DNA from: Paraburkholderia silvatlantica
GTDB taxonomy: Bacteria; Pseudomonadota; Gammaproteobacteria; Burkholderiales; Burkholderiaceae
Assembly (NCBI RefSeq): GCF_003096715.1
Contig: NZ_QEOL01000023.1
Location: 96,147 to 160,146, forward strand
DNA: 64,000 nt
Direction: 5' to 3'
Below are positions 24,108-32,196 of the stretch, one piece after another. A model generated the notes under the pieces. That model did no database searches. It had not been told where the DNA came from and saw only the letters and a list, made by a program, of their open reading frames with translations. Position 1 is the first letter of the stretch. Each line of letters begins with the position of its first letter. The translations under genes were made by a program, and so were the position numbers.

Positions 24108-24758
24108 ATGCTGTTCGTCAAAGCCGTGGCGATGGGGTTTTGCATCGCCGCACCGGTCGGGGCCATCGGCATGCTGTGCATCCAGCGCAGCATGAGCCGA
24201 GGTTTTTGCGCGGGCCTTGCGACGGGCATTGGCGCTGCCTGCGCGGACGCGTTTTATGGCTTGCTCGGCGTGCTCGGCGTGGCGGGCATCGTGACGGCGC
24301 TGCCAATGCTGACGGTGGTGTTGAAGGCAGCGGGCGGGGCATTTCTGATGTGGATGGCGTGGACCATCGCGCGCGAGTCGCCGCGCGCGCCGGCCGCCGT
24401 GCAGGAGAACTTGCGCACCACTGTCACGCGTGACTTCCTCACGACCTTTGCACTGACGCTCTCGAACCCACTGACCATTTTTTCGTTCATCGCCGCTTTT
24501 GCGGCGCTCGGGCCCCTGCCGGCCATGCCGGGCGAACAGGGCGCGCCGGGATGGCTTTCGGTGGCGCCGATGGTGACCATGGTGACGGGCGTGTTCGCGG
24601 GTTCGGCCGTGTGGTGGTTGTTCCTGAGCGGCGTGACCTCCGCGTTGCGTACCAGGCTGCCACTCGCGCTCACGCGCGGCATCTCCATTTTTTCCGCCGT
24701 AGCGATTGCCGCATTTGGCGTCGTTCAGATGGTGACCGGTCTTGCGCGACTCGCTTAA
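24108..24758 (+). CDS. LysE/RhtB-family amino acid exporter
   Basis: 216 residues, a typical LysE length, with about six hydrophobic segments. The opening FVKAVAMGFCIAAPVGAIGM and the LTLSNPLTIFSFIAAFAALG motif are characteristic. It starts 12 bases after GGGAGAGG. The divergent Lrp gene suggests induction by excess amino acid. The stop codon overlaps the stop of the convergent ChaC gene (24755-24758). Confidence 0.9.
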   Translation: MLFVKAVAMGFCIAAPVGAIGMLCIQRSMSRGFCAGLATGIGAACADAFYGLLGVLGVAGIVTALPMLTVVLKAAGGAFLMWMAWTIARESPRAPAAVQENLRTTVTRDFLTTFALTLSNPLTIFSFIAAFAALGPLPAMPGEQGAPGWLSVAPMVTMVTGVFAGSAVWWLFLSGVTSALRTRLPLALTRGISIFSAVAIAAFGVVQMVTGLARLA

Positions 24759-25417
24759 TACGTCGTTTCGAAACGTTCGAGGGCTTGCGCCACTTCCTCG
24801 ATGTAGGCGTCGGTCATCGCGCAGTCCGCAAGCGCCTGTCTGAGCTGGAACACATATTCCGCGTTGCTGCCGAGCGGCCCATGCGCCTGGGCAATTGCGC
24901 GCGCGACAGTCGCTGGGCTCGAATCAGCCTCGTATTGTCGCGGGCAGGTGCTCGCCACGAACGCGAGCGCGTGCCGCGTCTCTCCCGTAGTGAGCGTGAC
25001 GGCGGTCCAGGCCGGCGTATAAGCGCCCGTCAGCATCTCGCGGGTCCAGAGAATGTGAAGCTCTTCGTCGAGCGTGGCGGCATCGAGCCGCAGCACCACG
25101 CCTTGCGTATGGCCGCCGCGCTCCAGCGCGAGCATGCGCCCGGGGCGCTGCGGCGTGCCGCGCCCGCCGAACAGGCGAATGCAAAAGCTCCGGCGCCAGC
25201 CATGCAGCGTGGCGCTCGCGCGCCGGTCGAAGTGTGAGAGCGGATTCCACATGAGCGAACCGTAGCCGAACACCCAGACTTCCTCGCCGGCGGGGCGCTT
25301 CGCCATCGTTTCGGCGAGCGACTGGGCGATCTGGGCTTGCGTCCAGAGAATTTCAGGGGGGAGATGGCTGAAACTCTCGAGAAACGCACCGGAGCGAATG
25401 GCGTCTCTGTTTAGCAT
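24755..25417 (-). CDS. ChaC-like gamma-glutamylcyclotransferase
   Basis: 220 residues from the ATG at 25417. Contains VWVFGYGSLMWNPL (the YGSL substrate-binding loop of the GGCT fold), LHGWRRSFCIRLFGGRGTPQ and an acidic catalytic candidate in LDEELHILWTREML. ChaC enzymes degrade glutathione to 5-oxoproline and Cys-Gly in the cytosol. 5-oxoproline is the substrate of the pxp-type enzymes near 59-62 kb, though the two loci are 33 kb apart. The frame extends upstream to 25504 without family similarity. Confidence 0.87.
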   Translation of the reverse strand: MLNRDAIRSGAFLESFSHLPPEILWTQAQIAQSLAETMAKRPAGEEVWVFGYGSLMWNPLSHFDRRASATLHGWRRSFCIRLFGGRGTPQRPGRMLALERGGHTQGVVLRLDAATLDEELHILWTREMLTGAYTPAWTAVTLTTGETRHALAFVASTCPRQYEADSSPATVARAIAQAHGPLGSNAEYVFQLRQALADCAMTDAYIEEVAQALERFETTY

Positions 25418-25553
25418 GGCGTTGACGGGCGGTAGGGCTACGTCACGAAGTATGCGGTCGGCGAGGGCGTGGATAAAGTGGCTGGAACGCGATGCTGCGT
25501 TCAACTGGGGACGACAATCGGGTTGTACTTGCCCCGCAGAGAGGCCGCAGCCA

Positions 25554-25925
25554 TCAATCGGTCAGCGGTGCGTAGCCGAGCTCGCGCTGGTGTCGAATCG
25601 AGAGCACGATTGCGCGCGTTTCTGAATGGGCATACAGGATCACGTGCGATCCCAGCACATATTCGCGGAAATCGGGAACATCAGCTTCGATCGCCAGACG
25701 CTTTAGCTTGTCGAGCCGCATCTGTCCCTCAATGGTCTGCGCCGCAAGGAACCCGGCGGGGCGGCCGAGTTGCGGATGAATCATCACGAGATCGCGGAAG
25801 CGAAAAATTTGCTCCCAAAGGTCATCCATTCGCTGCGGTGCTGACGACGAGTCCTGCTCCAACATGAATTCGCTGATCGTTTCGAGGCGCTCTTCGAACG
25901 TTTCTGCAAAATCGACCGGGATCAT
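25554..25925 (-). CDS. RelE/ParE-family toxin
   Basis: 123 residues with the ParE-type layout: an N-terminal two-helix hairpin (ETFEERLETISEFMLEQ) and a C-terminal sheet ending VILYAHSETRAIVLSIRHQR. ParE toxins poison DNA gyrase and RelE toxins cut mRNA; sequence alone does not decide. Its start overlaps the antitoxin stop by four bases (25922-25925), as expected for a toxin-antitoxin pair. Confidence 0.8.
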   Translation of the reverse strand: MIPVDFAETFEERLETISEFMLEQDSSSAPQRMDDLWEQIFRFRDLVMIHPQLGRPAGFLAAQTIEGQMRLDKLKRLAIEADVPDFREYVLGSHVILYAHSETRAIVLSIRHQRELGYAPLTD

Positions 25926-26218
25926 TTGTGCGACTCAGAACGACGTCGCATCGACTCCCGAATGTCCTCCAGGGACTTTGTACGTCCGGCGAGCGCGTCT
26001 TTTAGCCCCTTCTCAGCGTCTTCGATCATGATCAGCCGGCCGTACTCGGCTTCGAGGGCGTGATAGAAGTCGAGCTTTCTCGCATCGACGAGTGCAACAA
26101 AGGCTGCGCCATTCTTCGTCAGCACCTTTTCGGCACCGGCGACTACGTCGTCCGCCAGTTCGGTGAGCCGCGCGCGTGCTTCGCTAATCGGGACGACGTC
26201 TTGGGCGCGAATAGACAT
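25922..26218 (-). CDS. Phd/YefM-family antitoxin
   Basis: 98 residues from the ATG at 26218, with AGGAGAGG just upstream. The N-terminus (VVPISEARARLTELADDVVA) is the Phd/YefM DNA-binding fold, followed by VLTKNGAAFVALVDARKLD and a C-terminal acidic helix that would wrap the toxin. The order antitoxin then toxin with ATGA overlap is classic. It probably represses its own promoter through the palindrome at 26238-26249. Confidence 0.83.
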   Translation of the reverse strand: MSIRAQDVVPISEARARLTELADDVVAGAEKVLTKNGAAFVALVDARKLDFYHALEAEYGRLIMIEDAEKGLKDALAGRTKSLEDIRESMRRRSESHK

Positions 26219-26237
26219 AAACCTCTCCTGTACAAAA

Positions 26238-26278
26238 TTCGTTAACGAAAACATACACATGGGAGGGCGCATGGTCAA
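26238..26278 (-). promoter_or_regulatory. Toxin-antitoxin promoter and operator
   Basis: On the minus strand, TTGACC (26273-26278) and TATGTT (26250-26255) are separated by exactly 17 bases, a good sigma-70 promoter. Directly after the -10 is the perfect 12-bp palindrome TTCGTTAACGAA (26238-26249), then the antitoxin ribosome site. A repressor bound there would block transcription start. Confidence 0.6.
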
Positions 26279-26517
26279 GTCCCGCTCCGTACTTCTCCCG
26301 CGGACCCGTCATCGCCGTTGCGAGCACGTCGAGGGAGATCAATTTGTGCCAGGCCCAGCGAGGATCACGCCACCTCAGGCGGCCGCTGCGGCCGCGGGCC
26401 AACGATATCGGACCTGTTGGCACTGGAGCCGCCCCGGAGTGGCGGGAATCATCAGGAGTCTTGATGACTACGCAAGCGGACGCACCCATGCCAGGCGCGG
26501 CCGCTTGAATCCAGCAC
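26279..26517. other. Gene-free stretch between TA locus and GDSL gene
   Basis: I see no gene in these 239 bases. There is a GC-rich dyad of CGGCCGC units around 26382-26398 and an unclear 3' region of the esterase gene; nothing else stands out. Confidence 0.3.
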
Positions 26518-27552
26518 TCAATGACCCAGACCGCTCGCCGCGATCTGCTGCTCGACATACTGCGCGAACAGCGTATGCGTGTGCGTGGTCGGGTGGAGGT
26601 CGTCGGCGAACATATAGGTCTGGTCGGCATTGGCCGAGACGTAGGTGGCTGGCGAGCAGAGCAGCGAGGTGTTATCCGGCGTTTTCGACGGGTCGCACGC
26701 CTGGGCCGTGTTGGACACGGTAAATCCGCTCGCCTGGAAGTTCGCAACGAGTTGCGTGATCCAGGTGTAGGAATCGACTTCGGTTACCTTGCCTTGCAGG
26801 CCGTTCGCCTGCAACGCGCCGTTCAATGCCGAATTGAAGAGCTGCGAGAGCTGGGTCAGGTTCGCGCCGCCGTCGGGCGAGGTGATGCCCTTGGGCGAGA
26901 GACCGACGTTCGGCACGTTGATCACCACGACGTGTGTGGCACCCGCCTGCACGATCTGCCCGACGATTTGTGCGAGCGTCGTGGCGGCGGTTTGCACGAC
27001 CGTGTTGGCACCAGGCGGGTTGCCGGCGCGCAGCACGTCGTTCGCGCCGGCCCAGACCAGCACGAGCTGGCCGGAGTTGAAGCTGCCGTGCGCGGAGAGA
27101 TAGCTCGAAACCTGCTGATTGACCGGCATTTCGATGTTGCCGATCACGTCCGAGAGGAAGTCGTACTGGTTGGCCGGCGTGGCGACCGTGGCGCCGCCCT
27201 CTGCGTAGCCGAAGCCGCCTCGCGCGCTCAGCTTGTGATCGAGACCGACCGTGTACGCGGCGTTCAGGGTGTCCCCATAATACTGCGCGACATCCTGGGA
27301 CCAGACCTGACCGGGGTTGGTCGTGAACCGGCCGCCGTCCACGGCGCTCGCAAGCGGCGCATAGGTCCCGACGTCGGAAAGGCTGTCGCCGAACGAGACG
27401 ACTTGCAGCTTGACGCCGCCCGCCGGCGTGCTTGTGCCGCTGCCCGAGCCGCCGCCGCCGCCGCTGCCGCTTCCGCCGCCGCCGCAAGCCGCAAGCAGGA
27501 AAAGCAGTCCAGCGGAAATTGCCACCCGAATCCGGGAATCGATCGTTGCCAT
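26518..27552 (-). CDS. GDSL/SGNH-family esterase lipoprotein
   Basis: 344 residues. A signal peptide ends in the lipobox LLAAC, then a Gly/Ser linker of about 20 residues, then the SGNH blocks in order: VVSFGDSLSDVGTYAP (block I Ser), the GG region of FGYAEGGAT, LVWAGANDVL (block III Asn) and DDLHPTTHTH (block V Asp and His). The catalytic triad is complete. Homologs are secreted or outer-membrane-tethered lipases/esterases. The Gly/Ser linker probably acts as a flexible spacer from the membrane. Neither neighbour is clearly related. Confidence 0.88.
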   Translation of the reverse strand: MATIDSRIRVAISAGLLFLLAACGGGGSGSGGGGGSGSGTSTPAGGVKLQVVSFGDSLSDVGTYAPLASAVDGGRFTTNPGQVWSQDVAQYYGDTLNAAYTVGLDHKLSARGGFGYAEGGATVATPANQYDFLSDVIGNIEMPVNQQVSSYLSAHGSFNSGQLVLVWAGANDVLRAGNPPGANTVVQTAATTLAQIVGQIVQAGATHVVVINVPNVGLSPKGITSPDGGANLTQLSQLFNSALNGALQANGLQGKVTEVDSYTWITQLVANFQASGFTVSNTAQACDPSKTPDNTSLLCSPATYVSANADQTYMFADDLHPTTHTHTLFAQYVEQQIAASGLGH

Positions 27553-27677
27553 TGTGCCCCCTTACCGCTTGACGCGATTGCACCCGCGACCGGATAGGGC
27601 GGGCTCAAGAGGGCTAGCAAAAAGAATGCGCACCGCCTACAAATAGCTGACAAGAATGACGGACGTGGCGTGAAGCG

Positions 27678-28832
27678 TTAGAGAACCAGCATTTCGAGCC
27701 GGTTGCCGCCCAGCGCTTTCGCACTGTAGAGCGCGGCGTCGGCGGCGGCCAGCAGGTCGGAGAGCGTGGACGCTTCGTGGCCATGCTGCGCGAGGCCGAC
27801 GCTCACCGTGGCGCATATGGCGACGCCATCGACCTTGATCATGGCTGTTTGAGCGAAGCGCCTTGCGATCGCCTCGCCCACCGCTTTGGCGTGCACGCGG
27901 TCATGGCCCGGCAGCAGGGCGGCAAATTCTTCACCGCCTATGCGCGCGAGGATCGCCTCGGGCCCCATGGCGCTGCGGGCAATGTCCGCGAACGTCTCGA
28001 GGACCTCGTCGCCGGTCTTGTGGCCGTAGCGATCGTTGATGGTCTTGAAGTGATCGAGATCGAAGGCAAGCAGCGAAACCGGCTGCCGCGTGCCGATCTC
28101 GCGCATCACGCGCTCGCCTTCTTCGAAGAACCAGCGGCGGTTGCCAAGGCGGGTCAGGTAGTCCGTCTGGGACTCGCGCAACAGCTGCCCATGCGTTTCC
28201 TCGCGTACCAGCTTGAGCAGGGCCATGGGCAGAATGATCGAATACAGCACGCCTTCATACATCGTGATCTTGCTGACGAGCGCGACGAAGCCGTCCCCAT
28301 AGCGGCTGCCCAGCAACGGAAGGACAAATGTCCTGAACACGTAGAAGAGTGCGTGAAATCCCGTGACGAACGTCGCGACGTGGCGCGATTGCATCCCTTT
28401 CATGCCGTCGCCGCGCAGCAGTTCGCGCGACGTCATGGCGCTCACCAGCGCAATGGGAAACGCGCTCGCGTAATACCACATGGCCTGCGGATGCCGTGCG
28501 CCCCATGTGGCCCAGGTCAGCGCGATCAACGCGAGCAGGGCGATCGACGCCGCCCGGTATTGCCGCCCGTTCAGCGTCGCGACGCCATGCAGAACCAGCA
28601 GATAGCCGGCCATCATGACGAGGTTGCTCAGGGCGTAGCCCCAAACGCCGGGCAGATCGGCGCGTACGAGCACCGCGGCGCAGCCGGTTGCGAGGGTGGC
28701 GTAGCCCCCGGCCAGTATCCGCAATGCCTTGCTGCGCGCGGGATGCGTACGATGCTCCCAGAGCGTTATCAGGGAACTGGCGAGCAGGGTCCCGATCAGG
28801 AGGAGGTAGATGGTAAGTAGATCGACGTGCAT
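27678..28832 (-). CDS. Membrane-bound diguanylate cyclase (GGDEF)
   Basis: 384 residues. The first 200 residues contain about six hydrophobic helices, an uncharacterised membrane sensor. The C-terminal 170 residues are a GGDEF domain with LLAFDLDHFKTINDRYGH and the active-site motif GGEEF, so cyclic-di-GMP synthesis is expected. The inhibitory I-site RxxD five residues before the GGEEF is absent (the sequence there is GPEAILARI), so product feedback inhibition is probably lost. Start 28832 (MHVDLLT) begins the first helix; the frame extends to 28862. Confidence 0.88.
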   Translation of the reverse strand: MHVDLLTIYLLLIGTLLASSLITLWEHRTHPARSKALRILAGGYATLATGCAAVLVRADLPGVWGYALSNLVMMAGYLLVLHGVATLNGRQYRAASIALLALIALTWATWGARHPQAMWYYASAFPIALVSAMTSRELLRGDGMKGMQSRHVATFVTGFHALFYVFRTFVLPLLGSRYGDGFVALVSKITMYEGVLYSIILPMALLKLVREETHGQLLRESQTDYLTRLGNRRWFFEEGERVMREIGTRQPVSLLAFDLDHFKTINDRYGHKTGDEVLETFADIARSAMGPEAILARIGGEEFAALLPGHDRVHAKAVGEAIARRFAQTAMIKVDGVAICATVSVGLAQHGHEASTLSDLLAAADAALYSAKALGGNRLEMLVL

Positions 28833-29152
28833 CGCTGGCGTGAGGCTTCTACGCCGGTACATCGCGGCGAACGCGCATTTTACGCCGAAACTTGATGCCG
28901 CGAGGCACGTTCCCTGATTGTCCGCCGCGTGCCTGCAGCGTGCCGCAGCGGCGTCATGCGTCGCGCCACGCCTCTACGCGTTTTGTATCGAGCCCGGACG
29001 GGTCGGGCGCGCGGCTCCGAATGTTCGATGCGCTGGGCAAGATGGCTGCGCCGGTGCGGGTGGGCGATCAGTAGTGCGATGGAATTCCCGCAGTTTGGTG
29101 TTCGGGGCGCGTTCGCTCTTCCCTGATTTCAAGAAATGGCAAAAGCGCCCGC
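28833..29152. other. Gene-free stretch before the FAD oxidoreductase
   Basis: 320 bases. Short open frames exist but have Cys/Arg-rich, non-protein-like translations and no ribosome sites. Nothing regulatory is obvious. Confidence 0.3.
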
Positions 29153-30448
29153 CTAAGGATAATCCTGCATGGCAAGCCAGTGCCTTACCATCCGCGCCTG
29201 ATCCGCATCGAGCGACTTGAGCACCTGCTCAGCAGGCTCCCTGCGCAGCGCCTCGACCACAGCAGCATCGCAAAGATGCCAGATGCCAAGCGGCTGGTCC
29301 GGGCTCGCGACCACGTCCGCTTCGGCAATCATGCCGCCATCGATCACGGGCGCGCGTCCCACGTTCAGTTCGTTGAAATCGGCGCTCACGTGAGCGGGGC
29401 GGTCGTCGGGCCATGCACCACGTGTTTGCCAGAATGGCTGCGTCGTCCAGCGCTGCTCGAGCGCATAGACATCGCGTCCAGTGCGCGCGAAGCGCATGAA
29501 CAACTGCTCGATGCGCTGCTGGTGAAAGCGCAGCGCGAGCGGCGCACGCTCGGGCCTCGCGAGCAGCGTGTGGATCACCGCGGGCGCCTGCAACGCGGAG
29601 GTGAGCGACTGGAACACGCCATTGCCCGCGAGCGGATCGACGGCCATGGCGGCATCGCCCACGCGCAGCCAGTTGTGGCCGCCGGTACGGCCGCACAGCG
29701 TCGCGGTGCTGCTGCGCGCATAGAGGCGTGCATCGTTCGCGCCGTCGCCCGCGAAGAAGTCGCTGGCAAGCGGCGAGTGGCGCATGCGCTCGCAAAACGC
29801 CAGCAGTTCATCGCGCTGCGGCAGTTCGGGATTTGTGACGTCCAGCGTCAATTGCCAGTAGCAGCGGCCGTCGCCCAGACGCGCCATCCATGCCCATCCG
29901 GCAGGCAGGCTTTCCACCGCGGTGGCGGCTGCGCCCGCGCGGCCCTTCCATACGTTCAGCAGGCTCACAGTTTGCGGGCCGCGCGTGGCATCGCGCAACA
30001 GCGGCGCGAGGCGCCCGCGCGCTTCGACCAGAAAGTCCGCGCGCAGCGTGAGCGGTCCGTCGGCGGTTTCGATCATGAGATCGTGACCCGCGCAAGAGGA
30101 ATGCAGCGAGCGCAAGTTCGCCTCGATCACGTTCACGTCCGCACTGCACAGATCCTCGCGCAGGGCCGCATCGAATACGCGCCGGTCCACGAGGAATTCC
30201 GCGTTGAGCGTTTGCAGCGCGCCGTTCCAGAGCGTGGTGCGCACGCATGGCCCTTCGCCGCAACTGGCTGCACGATGCAGGCCCGCACGGCGCAGCGCTT
30301 CAATCGCGCGTGCCGATAAGGCTTCGGCGGCGTCGAAGCGGCGCCAGTCGCTCACCACCTGCACGCGATATTCGAGTTCCGCGAGCGCGCGCGCAACGGC
30401 TGCGCCCGCTGGCCCCGCGCCGAGCACGACGATGCTGGCGGCATTCAT
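29153..30448 (-). CDS. FAD-dependent monooxygenase/halogenase-like oxidoreductase
   Basis: 431 residues from the ATG at 30448 (MNAASIVVLGAGPAGAAVAR). GAGPAG is the FAD-binding Rossmann motif, and NWLRVGDAAMAVDPLAGNGV is the second FAD/GD motif typical of group A flavin monooxygenases and the Trp-halogenase superfamily. The halogenase WxWxIP motif is absent, so halogenation is unlikely. Members of this branch often act in cofactor or peptide maturation clusters (for example QhpG-type or GoxB-type proteins), but no partner gene is visible here. Substrate unknown. Confidence 0.7.
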   Translation of the reverse strand: MNAASIVVLGAGPAGAAVARALAELEYRVQVVSDWRRFDAAEALSARAIEALRRAGLHRAASCGEGPCVRTTLWNGALQTLNAEFLVDRRVFDAALREDLCSADVNVIEANLRSLHSSCAGHDLMIETADGPLTLRADFLVEARGRLAPLLRDATRGPQTVSLLNVWKGRAGAAATAVESLPAGWAWMARLGDGRCYWQLTLDVTNPELPQRDELLAFCERMRHSPLASDFFAGDGANDARLYARSSTATLCGRTGGHNWLRVGDAAMAVDPLAGNGVFQSLTSALQAPAVIHTLLARPERAPLALRFHQQRIEQLFMRFARTGRDVYALEQRWTTQPFWQTRGAWPDDRPAHVSADFNELNVGRAPVIDGGMIAEADVVASPDQPLGIWHLCDAAVVEALRREPAEQVLKSLDADQARMVRHWLAMQDYP

Positions 30449-30822
30449 GACGCGTGCGCTCGCGAATGCGCACACGCGTGCACGCTCGCGAACATGATGA
30501 GCGTGACGGCATGAAGGGGAGGGAAGTAACCGTGCATGCTGTCCCCGTGAAATCATGGCGCATCGCTTCGCGACCCCTGCGCTGCGCTTGAATGGGTGAA
30601 ACCTAATCTGGCATAGATGCCGCGATAAAGCTATCCGGTCAAAGGAGAATTTCAGTAGCGGAAATCCCGTATTTCGATGCGCAATGCGTATGAACGATCG
30701 TGCGCTGTAGTTGCTTTGCGAATTGGCGATGCATGGCGGGTAACGGCACGCATCGTTCGTCTGTATTCCTCACAAGGATGCTTCGATGCAACGAGGCAAA
30801 GCGGGGACAGGGCGTGATTGGG
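30449..30822. other. Gene-free stretch between FAD oxidoreductase and NUP gene
   Basis: 374 bases without a supportable gene. There is an AAAGGAGAA ribosome-site-like sequence near 30640 but no frame follows it. An imperfect inverted repeat pairs GAACGATCGTGC (30692-30703) with GCACGCATCGTTC (30746-30758). It may be a 3' structure of the NUP transcript, on the minus strand, or an unannotated small RNA; I cannot tell. Confidence 0.3.
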
Positions 30823-31932
30823 CTAGCGAGGCGACGCCGCAGAGGCATTTGCAGGAATGCCATCCTGCCATTCGCTCCAGTGCGTGACGATGGTCTGCAC
30901 GAGCGGGTGGCCCGCGCGAAAAAGGTTTTCCAACGCAGTTGCGAAGCCGCCCTGGCTCGCATAGTTCAGCAGATTCGCCGCGTTCGATTCTCCCGCATAC
31001 GGACGATCGAAGTCCGAGCCCGCGCGCAGGACGGCCACGCGATCGAGGTCTACGCGTCGCGCGCGCGCCGCGCGGCTGAGTGCTTCGAACGTGGCGTTGT
31101 CCTCCTGCTGCGTCATGCAGTACACGCCTTGTCCGCCGGTCAGCTGGCGCGTGAACTCGCTCGCCCTCGCGCCGAGCGCCGTGCCCGACCACCACGTATC
31201 GTCGGTGACCGAGTCGCAACGGATCACCGTGGGCGGCCGGTTGGCAGGAGCGTAAGCATATTTCGCGCGCGCGGCCTGCGCCTGCGCGTTATCCGCGAGC
31301 GTCACGCCGCGCGAGATCGCCCAGGCCGCCGAGGTGAGCCCCGGATTCAGGCGGAACACTTCGGTGCGGTAGTCGAGCGCAGGCTTGTCGCTGGGGCCTT
31401 TCGTATTGATGCCGAGGTAGCCGGTGTGCCAGCCGTGCGGTCGGCCATCGCCGTCGATCTCCCACTGCAGGCCGAAATCGACGAGCCAGTCCGACCAGGC
31501 CGCCGAGCCGGTCGTGCCCTGCTCGGGGTTCACACCCGCAATGCCCGCGATGAGAAAGTAGGTCTTGCGCAGGTCTAACTGCGGCGCGAAGGCAAGGGCC
31601 ATCGTCGAAGCGGCGGCATTCGCATGGCCCATGCCGGTCGTCATCACGCAGACGTCGTCGGCATTGCAGTGCACATCGGGATAGTCTGGAGAGAGGCCCG
31701 CGATTGTCACGGACTCCCAGGGACCGAGGCGATCGAGCCATGTCCTCGCTTCGGGCGCGAACATCGTCACGATCATGACTTTCACCGGACGTTCGTGAGC
31801 GGCGGCGCCCGCTTGCGCAAAGGCCGCGGGTTGTGCAGAAAGCGTTGCGATGTCCTGTTGCGCTGAAGGGGGCTGCGTCGCGCAGGCAGCAAGCGCCAGC
31901 GCGGCGCTGAGAGACGTGAGGCGGGTTCGCAT
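30823..31932 (-). CDS. Purine nucleoside permease-type lipoprotein (NUP family)
   Basis: 369 residues. The N-terminus is a lipoprotein signal (LSAALALAACATQ). The body has VKVMIVTMFAPEARTWLDRL, VMTTGMGHANAAASTMALAF, FLIAGIAGVNPEQGTTGSA and CDSVTDDTWWSGT, all characteristic of the NUP family (PF06516) named after the Candida purine nucleoside permease. The fold resembles nucleoside phosphorylases more than channels, so a periplasmic enzyme or binding role is as likely as transport. It is divergent from kup across 264 bp. Confidence 0.85.
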   Translation of the reverse strand: MRTRLTSLSAALALAACATQPPSAQQDIATLSAQPAAFAQAGAAAHERPVKVMIVTMFAPEARTWLDRLGPWESVTIAGLSPDYPDVHCNADDVCVMTTGMGHANAAASTMALAFAPQLDLRKTYFLIAGIAGVNPEQGTTGSAAWSDWLVDFGLQWEIDGDGRPHGWHTGYLGINTKGPSDKPALDYRTEVFRLNPGLTSAAWAISRGVTLADNAQAQAARAKYAYAPANRPPTVIRCDSVTDDTWWSGTALGARASEFTRQLTGGQGVYCMTQQEDNATFEALSRAARARRVDLDRVAVLRAGSDFDRPYAGESNAANLLNYASQGGFATALENLFRAGHPLVQTIVTHWSEWQDGIPANASAASPR

Positions 31933-31968
31933 TGTGCAACTCCTTTTCTTTATACGCCTGACACGCGG

Positions 31969-31982
31969 CCCGATTGATCGGG
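31969..31982. promoter_or_regulatory. 14-bp palindrome between NUP gene and kup
   Basis: CCCGAT-TG-ATCGGG lies 37 bp upstream of the NUP lipoprotein start. The loop is too short for an RNA hairpin, so a protein-binding dyad is more likely. The regulator is unknown. Confidence 0.35.
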
Positions 31983-32196
31983 AGAATATTGAGGAAAATA
32001 CGCTCGACTATGACAGTTTTGCGAACGCACGGCAGCTCGTACCGCACTGTTGATGCCGCCGTCGGGTGCCACGCGAAGCGCATTTTCGCGCCAAGTTCCT
32101 ATACTTCGTAGTGCGCCCGACGAGGCAGCCTCGCCAATACGAAACGACAAGGCCGCGCGGCCCCCGGTCCGCACGCGGCAGCACCAGGAGGGAGAC

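Noticed and set aside
26380..26400. NotI-like CGGCCGC dyads as a recombination site
   Set aside because: Short GC-rich palindromes arise often in such DNA; no flanking repeats or integrase gene.
29153..30448. Tryptophan halogenase
   Set aside because: The FAD motifs fit, but the WxWxIP motif required for halogenation is absent.
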